Shown: in pieces, positions 1 through 5,534 of the stretch | How the letters are laid out: each line of letters opens with the position of its first letter | Position numbering within the stretch: position 1 is the stretch's first letter | Program-made: the position numbers and the translations under genes | Notes under the pieces: model-generated | Told to the model about the DNA's origin: nothing | The model's input: the letters and a program-made list of their open reading frames with translations, nothing else | Database searches by the model: none | NCBI GenBank assembly: GCA_903832075.1 | Contig: CAILAF010000656.1 | Coordinates: 1 to 5,753 of the forward strand | DNA: 5,753 nt | Origin: an uncultured Chitinophagaceae bacterium | GTDB lineage: Bacteria; Bacteroidota; Bacteroidia; Chitinophagales; Chitinophagaceae | Direction of reading: 5' to 3'

Positions 1-831
1 ATGTGCAATCTTTAAACTTTCTTCATCACTTTTACCTAAATATTTTGCCATGATAAAACCTGATAACGAACCATCACCTGCACCTGTACAATCTTTTACA
101 AATGAAATTTCCGGAGCATGTAAAGTAATTGCCTTGCCATTTGTAAATAAAACCGAACCTTCAGCACCTTTATGCAACCAAACTTTTTCAACACCACGAT
201 CTAATAATTCTTGCGCCTGAATTTGCATGATAGAATTATTACCATTGCATAAAGCAGGCAACTCATCTTCATTTGGCGTTACCATGAACACTCCTTTAAA
301 ATTTAAAGAAGATAATTTTTGTGCAGGTGGAACAGAAACCGGTTCAATAATAAATGGAATATTATTTTTATGCGAAAAATTTGCCAACCACATCACTGCT
401 TCAGGACTAATATTTGCATCGGCAATAATATGCGATGCAGTTAATAATAACTCGGCATTACATTCTAAATGCTCGGGTGTTATCAAATGCAGTGCTGCAT
501 TGGTTATTAGCGCAGTGAATAATGAACCATCTGAATTTAGAATGCCGGTATATCTTCCTGTTAATGAATGATTGGTTATTGATGCATCTAATTTTATTCC
601 GGTATAACTACAAATTGCTTTTAACCAATCCCCTTCACCATCATTGCCGAAAACACTGATTAATTGAACAGGCACACTTAGTAATGCTAATTGATGTGCA
701 ATGTTTCTGCTTACACCTCCGGCACTGCGATGAACAGTTGCATCATTGGTCGTTGCTAATAACATAGGTTTTGATGCGCTGTATAATTCATCAACTAATG
801 CAGCTCCGATACAAATAACAGGTTTTGACAT
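1..831 (-). CDS. psuK: PfkB-family sugar kinase, pseudouridine kinase (PsuK)-like, 3' end outside window
   Basis: The minus-strand frame starts at ATG 831-829 and stays open for 277 codons to the window edge. By the usual length of the family (about 310 residues), some 35 C-terminal residues are missing. Visible PfkB features are an N-terminal strand with IGAALVDE (8-15), the substrate-side Gly-Gly motif AGGVSRNIA (37-45), TPNEDEL (185-191), and the C-terminal signature with DCTGAGDG (247-254), where Asp253 is the expected catalytic base. Two positions depart from the common DTTGAGDA: Cys248 and Gly254. The stretches around GGVSRNIAHQLALL, IIADANIS (136-142) and EPVS (163-166) run collinear with E. 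coli PsuK as I remember it. That suggests phosphorylation of pseudouridine to its 5'-phosphate in the cytoplasm. The kinase family is secure; the substrate is inference. A psuG-like glycosidase just beyond the edge would support it. The gene has its own promoter and lies behind the ftsZ terminator, so it is not part of the division operon. Confidence 0.85.
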   Translation of the reverse strand, partial: MSKPVICIGAALVDELYSASKPMLLATTNDATVHRSAGGVSRNIAHQLALLSVPVQLISVFGNDGEGDWLKAICSYTGIKLDASITNHSLTGRYTGILNSDGSLFTALITNAALHLITPEHLECNAELLLTASHIIADANISPEAVMWLANFSHKNNIPFIIEPVSVPPAQKLSSLNFKGVFMVTPNEDELPALCNGNNSIMQIQAQELLDRGVEKVWLHKGAEGSVLFTNGKAITLHAPEISFVKDCTGAGDGSLSGFIMAKYLGKSDEESLKIAH

Positions 832-836
832 GAGAA

Positions 837-869
837 CAAAAGTAAATAAGCATTTTAAATAAAAACAAA
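837..869 (-). promoter_or_regulatory. Bacteroidota-type promoter of the kinase gene
   Basis: On the minus strand a TTTG (869-866) is followed after 21 nt by TACTTTTG (844-837). This matches the TTTG / TAnnTTTG -33/-7 elements of the Bacteroidota primary sigma factor, whose accepted spacing is roughly 17-23 nt. Only 5 nt separate the -7 element from the ATG at 831. The transcript is therefore predicted to start within a few bases of the start codon, that is leaderless or nearly so. It was the only full TAnnTTTG I found in a minus-strand intergenic position. Confidence 0.6.
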
Positions 870-874
870 AGAAT

Positions 875-906
875 AAAAAAATCCCTTCAATTTTCATTGA
901 AGGGAT
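875..906 (-). terminator. Intrinsic terminator after ftsZ
   Basis: A perfect 11-bp inverted repeat (881-891 with 896-906) closes a 4-nt loop that reads GAAA on the minus strand, a GNRA-type tetraloop. Its 3' side runs directly into seven T (881-875). The hairpin begins 30 nt past the ftsZ stop codon. On the plus strand no T run follows the stem, so it should act only on minus-strand transcription, marking the end of the murC-ftsQ-ftsA-ftsZ transcription unit. Confidence 0.9.
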
Positions 907-935
907 ATGCTCACAATTAATAACAATAAATAATA

Positions 936-2900
936 TTAATCAGGTTTCTTTCCATCTAAAAAAGTATTGATGGTAGAAATATGTGTGTTGTTATTTTCAT
1001 CTTTCCCAACTGTGTATTTACTATAAAAATTTTCTACAGAAGTTAAAGTGTTACCGAATAATTCCATATTACGACGAATGTATGCAGGCACACTGTCAAA
1101 CTCAGTATTTGGATCAGATGAATTCATGTTGAAAGAAAGATTGCGCAATTTTTGAATTCGCTCTGCGGCTCTTTTTCTTTGTTCTTCTGTTTCATCATAA
1201 CAAATTACATCTTCAGCTTGCATTTGAGGCTGAGGAGTTAATTCTTCTTCTTTCTCTTTTACTTCAAACTGAATTGCTTCTTCTTCAACAACTTGTTTTT
1301 CAGTAATGTTGAATTCAGTTACCGGTTCTTCAATTATCGGTGATTCAATTACTGGTACTTCTTCTACAATTTCCTGTGTCTCTTCAACAACTTGCTGCTG
1401 TTGAGTTTCAGGCGTTGCATAAATATTAAATGGCTTTGATAAAAAAGAAGTTTGAGCAAATACAAAAGATTCTTCTTCCTCTTTCTCTATTTCGATTTCT
1501 TTTTCTTCTTCGAATTCAACTTCTTTTTCTATGATGCGCATTTCCTGTTCATCAACAATTGCAGGAAGCGTTGGAATACTTACTTCTTCTTCATACTGCA
1601 TTAAAGTTGGCACTTCAATTTCTTGTGTTAATTCTGTGCTTAATTCAAAATGCAATATTTCAGTTTCTTTAGCATCCAACATTTGTTCGCGCAAATCATC
1701 AACTATTGTTGGAATATCAGGAATGTAATAGCTTTCAAAACCTTTTTCCTCTTCAATAACTTCTTGCAATCTTGGTGCAAAAGGATCCTTATCTTCAAAT
1801 GGTAATGCCTGTTGTAATAACATTTGAGGTTGTTCTTCTAATTTTTTTTCTTCCCCAGGCAAACCTAAAGTCATTACAATTTTTTCAAGCTTTGGTTCAG
1901 GTTTTTTTATTGCAACTGGTTTAGTAAATGGATCTTTAGATTCAAATCCGGTTGCTATTAAAGTAATACCAATTTTTTTATCCAACGAATTATCATAGCC
2001 CATACCAACAATCACATCGCTGTGTTCGCCGGCTTGCATACGTAAATAGTTATTAATCACTTCAACTTCATCCATTGTACATTCATTATCACCTTCTGCG
2101 CTGTTGATGTTTATCAATATCCATTTAGCACCTTTAATTTCATTATCATTTAATAAAGGAGAATTCAATGCTTCTTCAATAGCACGCAATGCTCTGTTAT
2201 CACCATCCACTTCTGCTTTGCCAAGAATTGCAACACCACCGTTTTTCATTACAGTACATACATCTGCAAAGTCAACAATGATATGACCACGACTATTAAT
2301 AATATCGGTGATACATTTTGCTGCAGTTGCTAAAACATTATCTGCTTTGCTAAAAGCTTCTTTCATTTTCAAGTTACCATATTGCATGCGTAACTTATCA
2401 TTACTAATAACTAATAATGTATCAACATAAGGCCTTAATGCTTTAATACCTTCTTCAGATTGTTGCATTCGACGAGGTCCTTCAAAAGCAAAAGGAGTAG
2501 TTACAATACCAACTGTAAGAATTCCTAATTCTTTGCAAGCCTGCGCTACTATTGGTGCTCCACCTGTTCCGGTTCCACCACCCATACCTGCAGTAATGAA
2601 AGCCATTTTAGTATTAACTTCTAAAATGCTTTTAATTTCTTGCAGAGATTCTTCTGTTGCTTTTTTACCAACTTCAGGATTTGCACCAGCACCTAAGCCT
2701 TGTGTTAGATGTGGTCCGAGTTGAATTTTGTTTGGAACTTTACTTTGTTCAATTGCTTTTGAATCGGTATTACAAACAACGAAGTCAACACCTTCAATAC
2801 TTTGAGAATGCATGAAGTTAACAGCGTTGCTTCCACCACCTCCAACACCAAATACTTTGATGATGGATGATTTTTGCTTCGGCAGATCGAAGTGAATCAT
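936..2900 (-). CDS. ftsZ: Cell division protein FtsZ with very long acidic linker
   Basis: FtsZ is the tubulin-like GTPase that polymerises into the cytoplasmic Z-ring. The protein has 654 residues against about 380 in E. coli. The GTPase core covers roughly 12-325: FGVGGGGSNAVN (17-28), NTDSKAI (44-50), the tubulin signature GGGTGTG (107-113) and the T7 catalytic loop IIVDFADV (207-214), with Asp210 and Asp213 present but Ile208 where Asn is expected. Residues about 330-600 are a low-complexity linker; 15 of the 30 residues 451-480 are Glu. The conserved C-terminal peptide that binds FtsA is recognisable as SVPAYIRRN (603-611) and is followed by a further 43 residues ending INTFLDGKKPD. The start is fixed by the family-typical N-terminus; no Shine-Dalgarno is present, as usual in this phylum. 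The gene lies 130 nt after ftsA, and an intrinsic terminator follows. The linker contains an in-frame A8 run (1842-1849). Confidence 0.98.
   Translation of the reverse strand: MIHFDLPKQKSSIIKVFGVGGGGSNAVNFMHSQSIEGVDFVVCNTDSKAIEQSKVPNKIQLGPHLTQGLGAGANPEVGKKATEESLQEIKSILEVNTKMAFITAGMGGGTGTGGAPIVAQACKELGILTVGIVTTPFAFEGPRRMQQSEEGIKALRPYVDTLLVISNDKLRMQYGNLKMKEAFSKADNVLATAAKCITDIINSRGHIIVDFADVCTVMKNGGVAILGKAEVDGDNRALRAIEEALNSPLLNDNEIKGAKWILININSAEGDNECTMDEVEVINNYLRMQAGEHSDVIVGMGYDNSLDKKIGITLIATGFESKDPFTKPVAIKKPEPKLEKIVMTLGLPGEEKKLEEQPQMLLQQALPFEDKDPFAPRLQEVIEEEKGFESYYIPDIPTIVDDLREQMLDAKETEILHFELSTELTQEIEVPTLMQYEEEVSIPTLPAIVDEQEMRIIEKEVEFEEEKEIEIEKEEEESFVFAQTSFLSKPFNIYATPETQQQQVVEETQEIVEEVPVIESPIIEEPVTEFNITEKQVVEEEAIQFEVKEKEEELTPQPQMQAEDVICYDETEEQRKRAAERIQKLRNLSFNMNSSDPNTEFDSVPAYIRRNMELFGNTLTSVENFYSKYTVGKDENNNTHISTINTFLDGKKPD
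1842..1849 (-). other. A8 homopolymer in ftsZ at the core/linker junction
   Basis: Eight consecutive A on the minus strand encode the end of Glu351 plus Lys352-Lys353 of FtsZ, where the folded core gives way to the linker. Here the tract reads in frame. Losing one A would produce an immediate TAG stop (after GAA AAA AAT), leaving a core-only FtsZ of about 352 residues. Gaining one A leads to a stop some 17 codons later. The run is as long as the one that breaks ftsQ. Confidence 0.75.
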
Positions 2901-2970
2901 AGTTACGTTTTTAACGGTTAGTAAGTAAATTAAACTTGGTCTTCTAAAGGGATTGGATTTATTATTTTAA

Positions 2971-3032
2971 ATTTTGAATTATAAATTAAGAGTTATGAAT
3001 TTTCATTCATAATTCATAATTCTTAACTCATC
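2971..3032. repeat. 7-nt-periodic AT-rich imperfect palindrome between ftsA and ftsZ
   Basis: Plus-strand units ATTTTGA, ATTATAA, ATTAAGA and GTTATGA (2971-2998) are mirrored after a short centre by ATTCATA, ATTCATA, ATTCTTA and ACTCATC (3005-3032). Each side is a degenerate heptamer tandem repeat, and the two sides are roughly reverse complements. The innermost hairpin pairs 2990-3000 with 3005-3015 around the loop 3001-3004, with one mismatch (G:T on plus, A:C in the minus-strand RNA). No T run follows on the minus strand, so it is not a standard terminator. The last unit touches the ftsA stop codon. The remaining 70 nt up to ftsZ (2901-2970) show no clear promoter or ribosome binding site. 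Confidence 0.7.
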
Positions 3033-4398
3033 ACTTTATTACATGATCTTCTTCTTCTTTGAATAAGTCAATCAAATTATTTTTGAACTTATCCCAGAAT
3101 TTCAATTTGTCTGCTCTATCTTTTACATTCACAGATTTAGCAACAACTGTTTTAGTTTCTTCTTCATCTAATTTTAAATTCTTAGGCACTTCAACTTTCT
3201 TAAATTTCTCTGTGAACTCTTTGTATTTATGTTCGTAATCACTATAACCTTTCAATATCAAACCAATACAAGTTGAATACATTGGCTTCTTTAATTCTTC
3301 AATATGATTGGGTGCTAAATGTTCATTTGGTAAACCAATACGCGCATTTAATCCTGTGATATATTCAGTTAACTGAATTAAATGTTTTAGCTGAGACCCG
3401 CCACCGGTAAGGATTACTCCACCATTCAATGAACGATTATCTAATCCAACCTGTTTAAGATGATAAGAAACAAAATCTAAAATCTCTCCCATTCTTGCCT
3501 GAATGATTTGCGCTAAATTTTTTACACTGATTTCTTTTGCAGGCATTCCTTTTAATCCAGGAATAGTTATATAAGCATTTGCTTTTGCTTCATCTGCCAA
3601 TGCACTACCGAATTGAACTTTCATTGCTTCGGCCTGTTGTTTCAAAACTCCTAATCCTAATTTTATATCATTAGTAATATTTTCACCGCCAAAAGGAATA
3701 ACCGCAGTATGTTTTAAAATTCCTTCATAAAAAACAGCAAGATCAGATGTACCGCCACCAATATCTAAAATAGCAACACCTGCTTCCATATCAATTTCAC
3801 TCATCACTGCAGAAGCTGATGCCAATGGTTGTAACACTAAATCTTTTGTACTTAATCCACTTCTATCAACTGCACGATTAATATTTCGAATTGCATTTCT
3901 ATCACCTGTGATAATATGAAAATTAGCACCAACTTTTACACCATTATATCCAACCGGATCTTTAATGTTTTGAATATTATCAACATGAAAATCTTGTGGA
4001 ATAACATCAATGATTTGATCGCCCGCAGGAATAAATGTTTTACGTTGATTTTCTACTAACTGATCAATCTCCCAACGTTTAATTTCATCTTCAGAATCCT
4101 GACGCACCATATCTCCCCGAGTTTGTAAACTCTTAATATGATGTCCTGCAATACCAACATACACTTCACTAATCTCTAATTCAGGATTACTTTCTAAACA
4201 ATTTTGTAATGCTTGTTGAATTGCTTTAATGGTTTGATCAATGTTCAACACTTGACCATGTTGAACTCCATTACTTTTGGCAAGCCCAAAGCCTAGGATT
4301 TCTAATTTACCATGTTCATTTTTTCTGCCGGCAATAGCAGCAATCTTTGTAGTTCCAATGTCAAGGCCAACAATTATGGGTGCCTCATTTTGACTCAT
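3031..4398 (-). CDS. ftsA: Cell division protein FtsA
   Basis: FtsA is the actin-like ATPase that anchors FtsZ filaments to the inner membrane and recruits later division proteins. It has 455 residues, slightly longer than the E. coli protein (420). The actin-fold nucleotide motifs are in place: GLDIGTTKIA (11-20, phosphate 1), AILDIGGGTSDLAVF (209-223, phosphate 2) and GGVILTGGGSQL (326-337, adenosine). The FtsA-specific 1C subdomain would occupy about 85-165. The C-terminus carries a charged spacer (about 400-430) and then KLKFWDKFKNNLIDLFKE (431-448), an amphipathic helix with Phe/Trp/Leu on one face and Lys on the other, as expected for the membrane-targeting sequence. The start ATG gives the family-typical N-terminus, with GLDIGTT about ten residues in. 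A gap of 97 nt (4399-4495) separates it from ftsQ; I see no promoter or terminator there. ftsZ follows after 130 nt. Confidence 0.98.
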   Translation of the reverse strand: MSQNEAPIIVGLDIGTTKIAAIAGRKNEHGKLEILGFGLAKSNGVQHGQVLNIDQTIKAIQQALQNCLESNPELEISEVYVGIAGHHIKSLQTRGDMVRQDSEDEIKRWEIDQLVENQRKTFIPAGDQIIDVIPQDFHVDNIQNIKDPVGYNGVKVGANFHIITGDRNAIRNINRAVDRSGLSTKDLVLQPLASASAVMSEIDMEAGVAILDIGGGTSDLAVFYEGILKHTAVIPFGGENITNDIKLGLGVLKQQAEAMKVQFGSALADEAKANAYITIPGLKGMPAKEISVKNLAQIIQARMGEILDFVSYHLKQVGLDNRSLNGGVILTGGGSQLKHLIQLTEYITGLNARIGLPNEHLAPNHIEELKKPMYSTCIGLILKGYSDYEHKYKEFTEKFKKVEVPKNLKLDEEETKTVVAKSVNVKDRADKLKFWDKFKNNLIDLFKEEEDHVIK

Positions 4399-4495
4399 AC
4401 AGATACGTTTTAATTATGTTTACTTAGGTTTCGGATTCTAAAATCGGGACTTTAACTTCTATATTAATTTCAAATTCGTTCTGTTTCTACAATTG

Positions 4496-5338
4496 CTATT
4501 GGACTTTTTTCATCACGGCTTTTGGTATTACTTTTTTCACCAAAGGCTTATTTGTTTTCACACTTTGCCCAACTTGACCATTTGATAACGACTTATTTGA
4601 AACTTTATTTTGTTTTGAACCGATAACATTATTATTTATTATTGGCTTTATAGTTTTTGCTGAATCCTTTGCAGCAACAACTGCACTGTCCTTTGCTAAA
4701 TTTGTTTTAAGCAAATCATTCATTACTTGTTTTGATTTTGCTGAATCCATCCATGCTTTTGATGCACCTTTTCTAATTGCCACAACCTGATTATCGAATT
4801 GAACATCTAATTTTTCATAAGCATTCATACCATTTTGGAGCCATGCTTGCTTATAAAAAGTATACAAACGATTGAACTTATTTTCCAAATCATCTGCATT
4901 TCCAATAGAAATGGTTTGATCACCAATCGTTGGAATAATTTCAAATGTTGCCTTTGGGGTAATATCAATTTGTGCAATTTGTGCCATCCAAAAACTATCA
5001 GCTGCAATAAATTTTCCAAGCTGTACAATTTGCAGTAACATTAAACTATCAGGTTCTGATAAAATAGTTTTATCGCTCGGAAAGCTAGTAAATACAGGCA
5101 CTCTGGCACTTAGCTTCTCACTTAATGGCAAACGAAATCCATTACTATCAACATAAAAAGAATTACCGCCTGATGAAAAAACTCTTGCAATTGGTTTGCG
5201 TTCTTCTATCTCTACGTGCAATACTTGATTATTATCAAAAAACATTTCTGCATTCTTTACCCAAGGATTTTTTTCCAATGCAGTTTCTAAAATTCTAAGT
5301 TTAACAGATGAAATATTTTTTTTGAGTAACTTGACCAT
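4496..5338 (-). CDS. ftsQ: FtsQ, downstream fragment (rest of POTRA, beta domain, basic tail) after frameshift
   Basis: This frame carries most of FtsQ, the periplasmic scaffold subunit of the FtsQBL divisome complex. From its nominal ATG (5338) it encodes 280 residues. ILETALEKNPWVKNAEMFF (16-34), followed by the strand HVEIEERKPIARVF (41-54), is the second half of the POTRA domain. FYVDSNGFRLPLSE (61-74) opens the beta domain, which continues to about 190. The last 80 residues are a low-complexity basic tail with 17 Lys, 3 Asp and no Glu, and with repeated KDSA/DSAK words. The frame has no signal or membrane segment of its own; these sit in the overlapping upstream frame. The ATG at 5338 directly follows an in-frame TAA and lies inside the POTRA domain, so it is unlikely to be a genuine start. 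Removing one A at 5316-5323 joins the two frames into a 345-residue FtsQ. Confidence 0.85.
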   Translation of the reverse strand: MVKLLKKNISSVKLRILETALEKNPWVKNAEMFFDNNQVLHVEIEERKPIARVFSSGGNSFYVDSNGFRLPLSEKLSARVPVFTSFPSDKTILSEPDSLMLLQIVQLGKFIAADSFWMAQIAQIDITPKATFEIIPTIGDQTISIGNADDLENKFNRLYTFYKQAWLQNGMNAYEKLDVQFDNQVVAIRKGASKAWMDSAKSKQVMNDLLKTNLAKDSAVVAAKDSAKTIKPIINNNVIGSKQNKVSNKSLSNGQVGQSVKTNKPLVKKVIPKAVMKKVQ

Positions 5339-5534
5339 TTAGATTGATAATATCCATTACATCTTTTTCATCAATAAACATTTGCTCATCCTGATTTGCA
5401 ATTTCGATTTTTACATCATTACATGTTTTGCTATTCTTTTTTTCCATAGCTGCACCAAAGAGTACGATAGTTCCCACTCCTGCTAGCAGCCATAAAGTCT
5501 GCACAATTCTTTTTTTCCAATTAATATTCTTCAT
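5301..5534 (-). CDS. ftsQ: FtsQ, N-terminal fragment (membrane anchor and start of POTRA) before frameshift
   Basis: The true ftsQ start is the ATG at 5534-5532, which overlaps the murC stop as ATGA, a layout that favours translational coupling. The 77-codon frame encodes a short basic cytoplasmic end (MKNINWKKR), one transmembrane helix (about 10-29, TLWLLAGVGTIVLFGA) and the beginning of the POTRA domain (about 36-70), including MFIDEKDVMDIINLNG (52-67). This matches Bacteroidota FtsQ openings of the type FIDxxDVxxIIxxNG. After Gln71 the frame runs through eight A and ends with the out-of-family residues KKYFIC and a TAA at 5301-5303. The expected continuation (KNISSVKLRILE) is present in the neighbouring frame. 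The fragment alone would be a membrane anchor with half a POTRA domain and should not function as FtsQ. Confidence 0.85.
   Translation of the reverse strand: MKNINWKKRIVQTLWLLAGVGTIVLFGAAMEKKNSKTCNDVKIEIANQDEQMFIDEKDVMDIINLNGQVTQKKYFIC
5316..5323 (-). other. A8 homopolymer carrying the ftsQ frameshift
   Basis: Eight A on the minus strand lie in the 38-nt overlap of the two ftsQ frames. With seven A the sequence would read CAA AAA AAT ATT, giving Gln-Lys-Asn-Ile and a continuous 345-residue FtsQ across 4496-5534. A switch further upstream is excluded by an in-frame TAA just before 5338, and further downstream by the TAA at 5301-5303. Family resemblance changes frame exactly here. Explanations are a homopolymer sequencing or assembly error, a real mutation, or expression rescued by polymerase slippage on the A run. 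Confidence 0.85.

Noticed and set aside
227..571. A 114-codon plus-strand open frame
   Set aside because: It lies wholly antisense to the kinase gene, whose minus-strand frame shows clear PfkB motifs throughout. The plus-strand product has no recognisable features.
1531..2724. Three plus-strand open frames of 60-65 codons opposite ftsZ
   Set aside because: They are antisense shadows of the intact ftsZ frame, with biased low-complexity products mirroring its codons.
2901..2924. Small hairpin (CGTT-AAA-AACG) just before the ftsZ start
   Set aside because: Only 4 bp of stem in AT-rich sequence; not distinguishable from chance.
2990..3015. ftsA-ftsZ hairpin as an intrinsic terminator
   Set aside because: The stem is AT-rich with an A:C mismatch in the transcribed sense, and no T run follows on the minus strand.
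4399..4495. Possible promoter in the ftsQ-ftsA gap
   Set aside because: No TAnnTTTG element is present; only isolated TTG/TTTG words without a matching -7 box.
4825..5038. Short open frames on both strands inside the ftsQ downstream region
   Set aside because: They overlap the beta domain of FtsQ in other frames; the FtsQ frame is the one with family-like sequence.
4496..5338. A genuine second gene starting at ATG 5338 and overlapping a short upstream gene
   Set aside because: The ATG falls within the POTRA domain, and neither product alone makes a sensible protein. Together they make a standard FtsQ.
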